A stretch of DNA of 64,000 bases from Bdellovibrionales bacterium (GTDB taxonomy: Bacteria > Bdellovibrionota > UBA1018): the NCBI GenBank assembly GCA_947380295.1, contig CANCQK010000003.1, forward strand, positions 62,001 through 126,000, given 5' to 3'. Positions 9,948 through 18,292 of the stretch are shown piece by piece. Every line of letters begins with the position of its first letter. Position 1 is the first letter of the stretch. The translations under genes and the position numbers were made by a program. The notes under the pieces were generated by a model that was not told the DNA's origin, made no database searches, and was given only the letters and a program-made list of their open reading frames with translations.

Positions 9948-10412
9948 ATGATTCAAGTAGTCAGAGAACAGAAAGGCTCTATTTCCGTATATAAACTATC
10001 CGGCAATATCAGTGAGGACACCCATTTTGACGACGTCATGGGTCCTAGCAACCCTGAAATGGAAATCAACTGTAAGGGCATCTTAAGAATCAACTCCATG
10101 GGAGTTAAGGCTTGGATTAAGTACTTTCAAACTTGTCAAAAGTCGGGAACAAAACTGAATTTCTCAGAATGCTCAACTGCAATTGTAGAACAAATTAATC
10201 TGATCTCGAATTTTACTTGTGGTGGAACTGTTGAGAGCATTTACCTTCCTTTTTCTTGCTTGAGCTGCAAGACCGAACTATCAGGTCTTTTCAAAACAGA
10301 AGACCTCAAAAAAATGAAGATGAACCTACCCACATTAAAATGCACTAAATGTAGCGGAAAAGCCGAGTTTGATGACATCCCCGAAGACTACCTTGCATTT
10401 CTAGGCCAATAG
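9948..10412 (+). CDS. STAS-like domain protein with C-terminal zinc ribbon
   Basis: 154 residues. The first ~100 look like a STAS/anti-sigma-antagonist fold (strand, buried GNISEDTHF, then INCKGILRINSMGVKAW in the region of the conserved phosphosite loop). Residues about 105-140 hold two Cys pairs, CLSC and CTKC, arranged as a zinc ribbon. It has a strong GGGGGA ribosome-binding site. Its stop codon directly abuts the GHKL-ATPase gene, suggesting an antagonist/kinase partner-switch pair. The STAS assignment is an inference from pattern and context. Confidence 0.6.
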   Translation: MIQVVREQKGSISVYKLSGNISEDTHFDDVMGPSNPEMEINCKGILRINSMGVKAWIKYFQTCQKSGTKLNFSECSTAIVEQINLISNFTCGGTVESIYLPFSCLSCKTELSGLFKTEDLKKMKMNLPTLKCTKCSGKAEFDDIPEDYLAFLGQ

Positions 10413-11411
10413 GTGAGCGGGAATAAAGGGAACGAATCCTTGAAAAAATCACTCATCCTTTTATCCGAGCGACCCGAAGACAAAGTTTTCGCTGAGCAAG
10501 TTTGCAAGTCCACTGGACTCCACCTCAAAACAACCGCAGAAACAGAGGAAGCCGTACAGGCCTTAAGTCAGGACGCCCATCCCGTCATTTTTGTGGACGG
10601 CTCGACCGAAAAACTCTATACAAACTTTGAAGAATCCGTCGGAAAAACTCTCGGGATTTTTTCCGAAAAAGTTCAACCCAACGCAATCCATTTTCTCACT
10701 GACGACGAAGTCAGTCAGGCTCCCTTTCTTGCACAAAGCCAGATTCTTGGAAATTTTGTAACTCGGGATCCAGAGGACTCCATTGCGTCGGGCCGCCACT
10801 ACGGGAGAATCGTAAAGGCTGCAACCAAGGGTACTCCTTTTGATTTGAGCGAAGTGTTTCAAAAGGATGCCAAAACACAAGCCATTGAAATCGAAAGCGT
10901 TACTCACAAACAAAAGACGCTTGAAGCAGTGAAGGCCTATCTCCTAGCAGCAAACTGGACTCCCAGAACCGCAAATAGAATCACGTCTTCCGTAGATGAA
11001 CTCCTCATGAACGCATTCTATGATGCACCTCTCGCTGCGGGCTTGACGTCAGATGCGACGTATCCCAGCTTGAATTTAAACGAGATTTCAAAAAGAGCCA
11101 ATGTAACGCTCCGTCTAGCCTTTGATGGAGTTTACTTTGGTGTTTCGGTCACTGATTTCTACGGAAGCCTAGATAAGGGACGTCTGATGAAACACATCGC
11201 TAAGGAATTTTCTAAGTCTGAGTACAAAGTCAAAGCCAGCTCCTTTAACGCAGGGATCGGCTTATCCATCGTTCATCAGACCGGCGGTAGTTTATTATTC
11301 ATGAGTCAAACAAATGTAAAAACTGAAGCTATGCTGTTTTTCAAAAAAACAGATAAATTCAAAGATTTTAAACGGCAATTTCGATTTGTTTCGACTCAGT
11401 TTTATTTTTAG
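10413..11411 (+). CDS. Receiver-like plus GHKL ATPase (anti-sigma-kinase-type) regulator
   Basis: The N-terminal ~110 residues resemble a response-regulator fold (KKSLILLSERPEDK, then VIFVDGS) but lack a clear acidic pocket, so it may be a pseudo-receiver. The C-terminal ~190 residues hold a HATPase_c-like domain with an N-box-like VDELLMNAFYD and a later GIGLSIV loop. No His dimerisation helix is seen, which favours an RsbW-type serine kinase or unconventional sensor. GTG 10413 abuts the upstream stop; TTG 10440 with AAAGGGA upstream is a better-supported start. It is probably a partner of the preceding STAS-like protein. Confidence 0.7.
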   Translation: MSGNKGNESLKKSLILLSERPEDKVFAEQVCKSTGLHLKTTAETEEAVQALSQDAHPVIFVDGSTEKLYTNFEESVGKTLGIFSEKVQPNAIHFLTDDEVSQAPFLAQSQILGNFVTRDPEDSIASGRHYGRIVKAATKGTPFDLSEVFQKDAKTQAIEIESVTHKQKTLEAVKAYLLAANWTPRTANRITSSVDELLMNAFYDAPLAAGLTSDATYPSLNLNEISKRANVTLRLAFDGVYFGVSVTDFYGSLDKGRLMKHIAKEFSKSEYKVKASSFNAGIGLSIVHQTGGSLLFMSQTNVKTEAMLFFKKTDKFKDFKRQFRFVSTQFYF

Positions 11412-11425
11412 TCTAATACCAAAAA

Positions 11426-12067
11426 GTGCCTAAACAAAACGAATCAAAATCAGATCTACTCATTATCCTCGCTTCAACGTCACCTCGCCGACTGGACCTA
11501 GTCAAGCAAGTACGACTTCCGGTCATTGTCATCGCTCCAGACGCGGATGAGACTCCTTTCCGAGGCGAGAAGCCCAAGCAACTCGTTCAGCGACTGAGTC
11601 TTGCCAAAGCCCTTTCAGCGCAAACCATGATCCGAAATCAAAATCGAGCGGGTTTCATTGTCGCTGCCGACACCATCGTTGTTTCTCCTCAAGGCAAAAA
11701 AGTTCTCGGTAAGCCAGCCGACTCAACGGAAGCCCGAAGGATGCTAAAATCACTTTCAGGCAAGACTCACTCCGTTTTAACGGGCTACTGCATTTTAAAT
11801 TCCCAATCTACCTCCAAAAAAGAGCCTTGGGTTCGGGTTGTAGAAACCAAAGTCAAAATGCGTCAGCTCACTGAAAAGACAATTGCTGATTATATTTCCA
11901 CTGGCGAGCCCATGGACAAAGCTGGGTCTTACGGAGCTCAAGGTATCGGAGGAGCGCTCATCGAGAAGATCGAGGGGAGTTTCACCAATGTAGTTGGTTT
12001 GCCAATCACGGAAATCTTAAAGGATCTTGAAGTAGGCTTCAAAATCAAGCCTTTGAGTTGGCTCTAA
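11426..12067 (+). CDS. maf: Maf-family nucleotide pyrophosphatase
   Basis: 213 residues with the family signature LASTSPRRLDL at the N-terminus, VAADTIV in the middle, and the GKPADSTEARRML and SYGAQGIGGALIEKIEGSFTN-type blocks (positions about 175-195). Maf proteins hydrolyse dTTP/UTP or modified nucleotides. The start is GTG 11426 with no strong ribosome-binding site. It is followed 30 nt later by yggS. Confidence 0.93.
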   Translation: MPKQNESKSDLLIILASTSPRRLDLVKQVRLPVIVIAPDADETPFRGEKPKQLVQRLSLAKALSAQTMIRNQNRAGFIVAADTIVVSPQGKKVLGKPADSTEARRMLKSLSGKTHSVLTGYCILNSQSTSKKEPWVRVVETKVKMRQLTEKTIADYISTGEPMDKAGSYGAQGIGGALIEKIEGSFTNVVGLPITEILKDLEVGFKIKPLSWL

Positions 12068-12097
12068 TTTTTAAAAGAAAACCACTCGTAGCAAAAA

Positions 12098-12778
12098 ATG
12101 ACCTCACTTCAAGAACGATATAAAACAATTTTATCTCAAATTTCTGATGAGCGCTCACCCTCCTCACCAGCCGTCACTCTCATTGCTGTCAGTAAGTTTC
12201 AACCTGTCGAGGCTATCCAAACCCTTTACGAATTGGGCCAGAGAGACTTTGGAGAAAACTACGTTCAAGAACTCTTAGAGAAAGACCGGAACCTGAGAGA
12301 AAGAGGCATTCAAGATATTCGTTGGCATTTTATCGGCCACCTTCAACGAAACAAGGTCAAAGCCCTTCTTCCCGTCGTTCATGCCATTCATACGGTCGAT
12401 TCTATCGAGCTTGCCCAAGAGCTATCCAAGCGCTCAAAGGCTTTAAAAATTTCTCAACCCGTCCCGGTTTTTCTTGAAGTCAACCTTCACTCGGAGACCT
12501 CTAAAGCTGGCTTTGAGCCCTCAGAGATTCAATCTCGATCTCAAACCATTTCAGCCCTTGAAAATCTTGAAGTCCTAGGGCTCATGTGCATCCCTGATCC
12601 AACTTTTGATCCAAAGACGAGTTTTGCAGCGCTCAAGGCCCTCGAGTTCTCTTGTCATCCCTTTACTCGTGGCGCTCTCTCTATGGGCATGTCAAACGAT
12701 TATCCAATTGCTCTCCAAGAGGGAGCCACTCATATCCGAGTCGGAACGTCTCTATTTGGTGAACGTCAACGCAGCTAA
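12098..12778 (+). CDS. yggS: PLP homeostasis protein YggS/PLPBP
   Basis: 226 residues of the alanine-racemase-like PLP-binding family. PLP-binding Lys is in LIAVSKFQP near residue 32, followed by FGENYVQEL, WHFIGHLQRNK, the C-terminal LSMGMSNDY and RVGTSLFGER. It buffers pyridoxal 5'-phosphate and affects amino-acid pools. It is the normal single-domain length and forms a likely two-gene unit with maf. Confidence 0.95.
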   Translation: MTSLQERYKTILSQISDERSPSSPAVTLIAVSKFQPVEAIQTLYELGQRDFGENYVQELLEKDRNLRERGIQDIRWHFIGHLQRNKVKALLPVVHAIHTVDSIELAQELSKRSKALKISQPVPVFLEVNLHSETSKAGFEPSEIQSRSQTISALENLEVLGLMCIPDPTFDPKTSFAALKALEFSCHPFTRGALSMGMSNDYPIALQEGATHIRVGTSLFGERQRS

Positions 12779-12908
12779 CGCGCCGCTCCAGCGGTCTTAG
12801 GAATCATTGTTGCAAGCCCACGCCGAGAAAGTTCAGCGCTTTCAATGACGTTGACACTTTAATAGAGCAAACAACGAACTAACGCATCGACTCAAAGGAG
12901 CAAATCAA

Positions 12909-13412
12909 ATGCCTATCAAAAACCACAAAGAACTTTTCACTATGCTTTTGAGCAATGTTTGGCAAGGCGCAGAGCGTTCTGCAAAGATCTACGGCGAAAT
13001 GGCCCAAGTTGTTCAAGACAAGGGAATCAAAGAAGCCCTCGAGGCTCGCGTTTTCGTCGCTAATCAAAACATCAAGGCTCTCGAAGAATGTTTTAGAATG
13101 ATGGGCGAAAAGCCCATGAAGTTAGTCAGCAAGATGAGCGACACTTTTGCCGAAGATTTTCATCGAGAGTTGACCGAAATCCAAGCACCAGAAGCCAAGG
13201 CTCTTTTTGTTTTATCTAAGGCATGCCACCTCACCCACCTTCGCATTGGGGAATATGTTGCACTCGTTGCAGCAGCCGACCTAACCGGTCATCATGGCGT
13301 TGGCGTACTTTTACAAAGCATCACCGCTGAGAAGCTTGCTTTCGCTGAGCGCACTCGGCACTTCATCCGCAATATGCTGGAAAGAAGAGCAACAGCTCAG
13401 CTCGCTGCATAA
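12909..13412 (+). CDS. DUF892 (YciE-like) ferritin-fold protein
   Basis: A 167-residue, all-helical protein without signal peptide. Regularly placed Glu and His (EMAQ, ALEECFRMMGEKP, HREL, AEKLAFAERTRHF) match the four-helix YciE/DUF892 group, often linked to stress. A di-iron site is possible but I cannot confirm ligands from sequence alone. It has its own ribosome-binding site (AAAGGAG) and a strong terminator-like hairpin after it, so it is probably monocistronic. Confidence 0.65.
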   Translation: MPIKNHKELFTMLLSNVWQGAERSAKIYGEMAQVVQDKGIKEALEARVFVANQNIKALEECFRMMGEKPMKLVSKMSDTFAEDFHRELTEIQAPEAKALFVLSKACHLTHLRIGEYVALVAAADLTGHHGVGVLLQSITAEKLAFAERTRHFIRNMLERRATAQLAA

Positions 13413-13443
13413 TTCATCAGTCAAAGACATTCTGAGCAACCAT

Positions 13444-13473
13444 GAAGACCTCCTCGGAACAGAGGAGGTCTTC
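13444..13473. terminator. Terminator-like hairpin between convergent genes
   Basis: Perfect 12-bp stem (GAAGACCTCCTC with its complement) around a 6-nt loop GGAACA. It sits 31 nt after the DUF892 gene and 6 nt before the stop of the convergent gene. There is no clean T-run, so it may act as a shared bidirectional terminator or mRNA-stabilising hairpin. Confidence 0.7.
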
Positions 13474-13479
13474 TCGAAA

Positions 13480-13857
13480 TTATGAAGATCGAATAATCTG
13501 CTCAATCACCTGCTGAGCAAGGTCCTTATTGAGAGAGACTAAACCCTTCTTTGCGGTGACGTTCACGTGCGTCTGATCTGCGGTTTTTTGGGACAGCAGA
13601 ACTTCAACCGTGTTCTCGCCCTTTCTCCCTTGGATCACCTGCTTAGTGCCAGACTCCTCGACTTGATTGCTAATCACCTGAATGCCCATCGCCTTAAAAA
13701 CTTCTTCAGTTTTTTTGCCCACATCTGACAGTGGTTTTTTCACGTCAATTTCCGAACCCTGAACCGTTTGGACCATCGAAGGTAAATCAGCCGCCCTAGT
13801 CAAGCCAGGCATAGCGAGCAACCCTAAAAACAGGGCCAATATAAGTTGAATTCTCAT
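13480..13857 (-). CDS. Small exported protein (DUF3568-like), unknown function
   Basis: 125 residues with a Sec signal peptide (about 1-22, cleavage after TRA). The mature part is about 100 residues with a predicted alpha/beta pattern and no Cys. It faintly resembles the DUF3568 group of small periplasmic proteins (a KTEEVFKAMGI-type helix followed by two strands). No enzyme motif is seen. It is transcribed towards the hairpin at 13444. Confidence 0.6.
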   Translation of the reverse strand: MRIQLILALFLGLLAMPGLTRAADLPSMVQTVQGSEIDVKKPLSDVGKKTEEVFKAMGIQVISNQVEESGTKQVIQGRKGENTVEVLLSQKTADQTHVNVTAKKGLVSLNKDLAQQVIEQIIRSS

Positions 13858-13989
13858 CTCATCAATCCTTTCTTAGTATTTATTTTCTCGAACTTCTCTT
13901 AATTGATGCAGGCTCGAGGCCACTCTCAAAATGGCCCCCATTTTGCTCTCCTTCCGCTGAACTGAATTACACACAAGAAAGAATCTCCC

Positions 13990-15636
13990 ATGAAGCAAAC
14001 AACCGCAGATTTACTCGTTGAACTCCTGGCAACTCAATGGGACGTCCAAGTAGTCTTTGGAATACCAGGCGAGGGGATCTCTGGCCTCATGGAGGCCCTA
14101 AGGAATCATTCCAAAAAAATTCAGCTCATTCAAACTCGACACGAAGAGTCCGCAGCTCTCATGGCTTGCAATTATGCAAAACTCACCGGCAAGCTGGGGG
14201 TTTGTATCGCCTCGTCGGGACCAGGCGGCATCCACCTCTTGAATGGACTCTATGATGCAAAGCTCGATGGAGCTCCTGTTTTGGCAATTACCGGAATGCC
14301 AGAGCATGATCGAATCGACACCTACTATCAGCAGGATGTCGGACTCGACCGACTCTTTCAAGACGTCTCGGTTTACAACGCACGACTCATGGGACCTTCT
14401 CACCTGGAGTCGGTACTCCAGCTCGCTTGCAGAACCGCTCTTTCTCGACGCGGTGTGGCGCATATCTCCATTCCCTCTGACTTTCAGGATCTACCAGCCA
14501 GGCCGGAACGAGCAGGGCGACGCCCAGAGACCGAGCTGCTTCGACTCAGAGCCGCCATCGAAACCAGAAGTTCGAATGAGGCGCTTCAATCTGCATCAGA
14601 CCTGCTCAACTCTGGAAAACGGGTCGCAATCCTGGCGGGTCAGGGAGCTGAGGGGGCGACTCAAGAACTGATCGAGTTGGCTGAACTCCTAGGCGCTCCA
14701 ATCGTCAAGACCCTGCTTGGAAAGGGCTGCCTACCCGACGACTCACCTCTCTCACTGGGTTGCCTCGGACTGATCGGAACTCTTCCAGCCAAACACGCCA
14801 TGGAGCGATGTGACACACTTCTCATGATTGGGACATCTTTCCCTTACCCTGAGTTTCTTCCTCAATTCCCGCGGGCCCGAGGGGTCCAAATTGATCGAAA
14901 CCCCGAGCGAATTGGACTCCGCTATCCGGTTGAAGTAGGAATCATCGGAGACAGCGCCACAGTCCTGCGCCAACTCATTCCACTGAGCAAGCAGAAGCAG
15001 AATCGAGATTTTATTAAAACCTTGCAGGATGAAATGCTCGTTTGGTGGAAACAAATGGAAAGCCTCGGCCGACGGGTCTCCCACCCCTTAAAACCTCAGG
15101 TCCCCTTTTGGGAGTTAGGCAAGCAGCTCACTTCTCAAGCGATTTTAACCTGTGATTCAGGCACTTCGGTCACCTGGCTTGCTAGGCAGATCCCTGCTCG
15201 CATTGGACAGACTTACTGTGTTTCCGGGGCTCTTGGAACCATGGGAAGTGCACTCCCTTATGCCATCGCAGCGCAAATCGCTCACCCAAAGCGACAAGTG
15301 GTTGCACTCGTCGGAGACGGAAGCCTGGCTATGTCACTCGCTGAGCTTTCTACGTGTGTTAAATATCAATTTCCAATTAAAATTTTAGTGTTAAAAAATA
15401 ATCGATTCGGTCTCACTCACTGGGAACAAAAGGTGATCTCTGGTCATTCTGCTTTTGGCTGTGAGCTCGAGCCGATCGACTTTGTCAAAGCGGCAGAAGC
15501 GTTCGGCTTAAATGCTTATGCCATAAAAGCACCTGAAAGCTGTGGCGAGATTTTAGAGAAGGGTCTTGCCCAGCCAGGCCCGGTCCTCTTCGAATGTTGG
15601 GTAGATCCCGATGAACTCCCTACACCAGGGCCTTAA
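13990..15636 (+). CDS. Thiamine-diphosphate-dependent pyruvate oxidase-type enzyme (PoxB-like)
   Basis: 548 residues with the three-domain ThDP decarboxylase/oxidase fold. The catalytic Glu lies in RHEESAALMA (about residue 50), the central FAD/regulatory-type domain spans about 190-320, and the ThDP/Mg motif is GDGSLAM...LKNNRFG. It resembles pyruvate oxidase/dehydrogenase (quinone) and acetolactate-synthase relatives. The terminal membrane-binding peptide of E. coli PoxB is not evident. It lies just before HiPIP and could feed electrons to the chain; substrate assignment is an inference. Confidence 0.82.
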   Translation: MKQTTADLLVELLATQWDVQVVFGIPGEGISGLMEALRNHSKKIQLIQTRHEESAALMACNYAKLTGKLGVCIASSGPGGIHLLNGLYDAKLDGAPVLAITGMPEHDRIDTYYQQDVGLDRLFQDVSVYNARLMGPSHLESVLQLACRTALSRRGVAHISIPSDFQDLPARPERAGRRPETELLRLRAAIETRSSNEALQSASDLLNSGKRVAILAGQGAEGATQELIELAELLGAPIVKTLLGKGCLPDDSPLSLGCLGLIGTLPAKHAMERCDTLLMIGTSFPYPEFLPQFPRARGVQIDRNPERIGLRYPVEVGIIGDSATVLRQLIPLSKQKQNRDFIKTLQDEMLVWWKQMESLGRRVSHPLKPQVPFWELGKQLTSQAILTCDSGTSVTWLARQIPARIGQTYCVSGALGTMGSALPYAIAAQIAHPKRQVVALVGDGSLAMSLAELSTCVKYQFPIKILVLKNNRFGLTHWEQKVISGHSAFGCELEPIDFVKAAEAFGLNAYAIKAPESCGEILEKGLAQPGPVLFECWVDPDELPTPGP

Positions 15637-15715
15637 TTCAGACTCTTGCAAAAATACTTGTTGATTTGACCTTTTAAACGCGTTTTACTCGCGATGAAAA
15701 AAGGAGAAATCAACT

Positions 15716-16090
15716 ATGTCTAAACCTTCGCGTAGAGACTTTATTAAATCTAGCCTTCTCATGGCCGGAGCTGTGGCGTTTTCGGGCTCTTTCTTAAAAC
15801 CGATCAAGGTTTTTGCAAAAGCTGCGGAAAAAGAAATTCCACTCCCACCAGGCGAAAAGAAACTCGATGAAAACGATGCTGTTGCAAAAGCCCTCGGATT
15901 TCACCACAATGTGAAAGACATCGACTTCACCCGGTATCCACAACGAAAAAAACCTGAAGCAAAAGATCAGTTTTGTAAGAACTGCGCACTTTATTCTGCA
16001 AAGAATGAAGGTTGGGGCAAATGCCAGATGCTTGCCAATGGGGTTGTTTCAGCTCAGGGTTGGTGCGGCTCTTGGAATAAGAAAGCTTAA
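15716..16090 (+). CDS. High-potential iron-sulfur protein (HiPIP) with Tat signal
   Basis: 124 residues. The N-terminus has the twin-arginine motif SRRDFIKSS followed by a hydrophobic stretch to about residue 34, so it is exported folded by Tat. The mature part shows the HiPIP cluster ligands: FCKNCALY, GKCQML and GWCGSW (four Cys binding one [4Fe-4S]). HiPIPs are periplasmic electron carriers, often between the bc1 complex and an oxidase. It has an AAGGAG ribosome-binding site. Confidence 0.93.
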   Translation: MSKPSRRDFIKSSLLMAGAVAFSGSFLKPIKVFAKAAEKEIPLPPGEKKLDENDAVAKALGFHHNVKDIDFTRYPQRKKPEAKDQFCKNCALYSAKNEGWGKCQMLANGVVSAQGWCGSWNKKA

Positions 16091-16174
16091 TCCTTCATCG
16101 ATCCTCACCAGGGGAGCGCTCTTAGAGTAAATGTCCTTTCTGAGCCTCCCTGGTCTCTTCCTATCAACTCACCC

Positions 16175-17275
16175 ATGAATCATTCTAAAAAGCGATCTTC
16201 TTTATTTCTCCTGGCATGTACTCTTTTCGCTCTTCTCTGGTCGAACTCTCCTTGGGTTCAATCTTATGAGGCGGTTTGGAATTTTAGAATCGCTGGACTT
16301 TCTTTGCGACAGTGGCTCAACGAGGGAGGAATGACTCTTTTCTTCTTTCTAGTCGGACTCGAACTCAAGCGCGAGCTCCTTTGGGGTGAATTAGCAACAG
16401 CTAAAAAAGCCATTCTTCCCGTCTTTGGGGCACTAGGAGGAATGCTCTTTCCCGGCCTCATCTACAGCCTTTTCAACTGGGGCAGCCCAGCGGGCGCAGG
16501 CTGGGGAATTCCGATGGCTACAGATATCGCGTTTGCATTGGGAGCTCTCGCGTTTTTCGGCCGCAGCTTACCTACTTCATTACGCGTATTTCTTACGGCT
16601 CTCGCTGTTCTAGATGATCTCGGGTCGATTTTATTGATTGCTTTCTTTTACTCAAGCCACACTTCAATCTTGGCTTTAGGCGCTGCCGCTTTAGTTCTCT
16701 TTTTAATCTGGACACTTCAAAGAAAAAAAGCAGATCCCTCGCTGCCCTACCTCATCCTCTGTTTTGCACTGTGGCTTGCACTCGATCGTGCAGGAGTTCA
16801 ACCCACTTTGGCTGGCGTGATCGGAGCGGTTGGACTCTCAACAGAATCCTTCAAAGTCAAAAAACTCGAAAAAATTACTGAACCTTGGGTGACCTGGGGA
16901 ATCGTACCGCTCTTCGCGATGGCAAATGCAGGAATTTCAATCACCTCTGGACACACCCTCTCTTTAAATCACCCGGTGTGCTTAGGTGTCCTGTTCGGAC
17001 TTGCCTTGGGCAAGCCAATTGGAATTTTAGTGTCCACCTTTTTGAGTACCAGTACCGGCCTAGCCCACCTCCCCAGAGAAATCACCTGGAGGCAGTTGAC
17101 AGGGGTAGCCTGTCTCGGAGGAATCGGATTCACGGTCTCTCTCTTCGTCTCGCAGCTCACCTTTCCCGAGGGCACACTTCTAGCTGAAGCTAAACTTGGG
17201 ATTCTTTTAGCCTCACTTTTAGCGTGCACCTCGGGCTGGGTCTTGCTTCGAGGTCCACGAAAATTACTTTTTTAA
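16175..17275 (+). CDS. nhaA: Na+/H+ antiporter NhaA
   Basis: 366 residues with about 11-12 membrane segments. The diagnostic double aspartate sits in LAVLDDLGSI near residue 150; TDIAFALG precedes it and GIGFTVSLF lies near the C-terminus. It expels Na+ in exchange for protons at the inner membrane. It is slightly shorter than E. coli NhaA (388). Its 3' end overlaps the convergent 17264-18142 gene by 12 nt. Confidence 0.96.
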   Translation: MNHSKKRSSLFLLACTLFALLWSNSPWVQSYEAVWNFRIAGLSLRQWLNEGGMTLFFFLVGLELKRELLWGELATAKKAILPVFGALGGMLFPGLIYSLFNWGSPAGAGWGIPMATDIAFALGALAFFGRSLPTSLRVFLTALAVLDDLGSILLIAFFYSSHTSILALGAAALVLFLIWTLQRKKADPSLPYLILCFALWLALDRAGVQPTLAGVIGAVGLSTESFKVKKLEKITEPWVTWGIVPLFAMANAGISITSGHTLSLNHPVCLGVLFGLALGKPIGILVSTFLSTSTGLAHLPREITWRQLTGVACLGGIGFTVSLFVSQLTFPEGTLLAEAKLGILLASLLACTSGWVLLRGPRKLLF

Positions 17276-18142
17276 CAATTCAGCCGGCAACTGGAGTGCA
17301 ATTTCGCCTTCAACTTCGTCAAACTGCGCAGACTCTAGGCTCTTACTTCTGAAGTCTTTCACAACCGAAAACGCACTTTCGCGAGATCGGGATGAATCCC
17401 TTCGGGACAATGGACTCGAGTTTTCAGCTGCCCTTCCTGATGCTGACTGATGAGACAACCAAAGTCCTCGCATCGATCGAATAGCAAGATCCACATGCGT
17501 CTCATTGACAGCATCGCCCTGATGCCTGCGAAAGTGATCAGCCAACTGCGGGCTCATGCGCGTTGGAGAATCAGAAGCGGGAGAATCAACCCTGGACAAG
17601 TAGCCCCGTAGGGATTCAAACCTTCCCGATATGACACCATTCACATAGTGACAAAGGAGCTCTCCATCGCTGAGGGTCTCTTTTGATAAAGCTGCTCTTT
17701 CGGTGGGAGTACTTCTCCCTAAGATCTCCGATTGAATATCTCCAAAAATCTTTAAAAACTGCTTTCTAAGGTCAGTCAGCGCATAAGACGACGAACCCCC
17801 TGCAGCGCCCCCAGCCTCTTGAGTCTGAATAAACTCTGCCATCTCATCCAGGATTCTGTTGCGTTGCTCAGTCTCGGACGAAAGCGCCCTAGATTCAACC
17901 GAAGAAGGGCTAAGGACCTGAGAAGACAACTCAAGAATCAAGCCCCTGAGCGCCCCAATACTGACCTCAGGCCGTTTCCCGTCAATTCTTCGAAGCACTT
18001 TTTCAGAGTCAGACGAAAGCTCGATAGAACCTTGTCCAATTTCAACTAAAACCCCTGAATACGAAGATTGAATTGAAGCAACCGTAATCAAAACAGCAAG
18101 ACTGAGCGTTTTCACACTTCTCAAAGCACTTAATTTTTTCAT
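17264..18142 (-). CDS. Exported protein of unknown function
   Basis: 292 residues with a Sec signal peptide (about 1-29, cleavage near SYS). The mature part is polar and rich in Ser, Arg and Glu, with mostly helical stretches and a low-complexity Ser/Arg segment near 235-260. I recognise no family. Its style (long Ser-rich secreted protein with no enzyme motif) resembles other exported orphans here and it could be a secreted effector or periplasmic factor; that is a guess. Confidence 0.6.
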   Translation of the reverse strand: MKKLSALRSVKTLSLAVLITVASIQSSYSGVLVEIGQGSIELSSDSEKVLRRIDGKRPEVSIGALRGLILELSSQVLSPSSVESRALSSETEQRNRILDEMAEFIQTQEAGGAAGGSSSYALTDLRKQFLKIFGDIQSEILGRSTPTERAALSKETLSDGELLCHYVNGVISGRFESLRGYLSRVDSPASDSPTRMSPQLADHFRRHQGDAVNETHVDLAIRSMRGLWLSHQSASGRAAENSSPLSRRDSSRSRESAFSVVKDFRSKSLESAQFDEVEGEIALQLPAELLKK

Positions 18143-18292
18143 AATTAGACCTTATTTAACACGAAAGGTATAAAAAAACAAATAAATCAACTATCTCAAA
18201 TAGAAATGAAACCCCATCAAATTTGACAGAAACATCGAGATCGAATACTTGTTAAGTGATTTCGTTTTTAGGCAATTGTTCCAGGGGGATAC

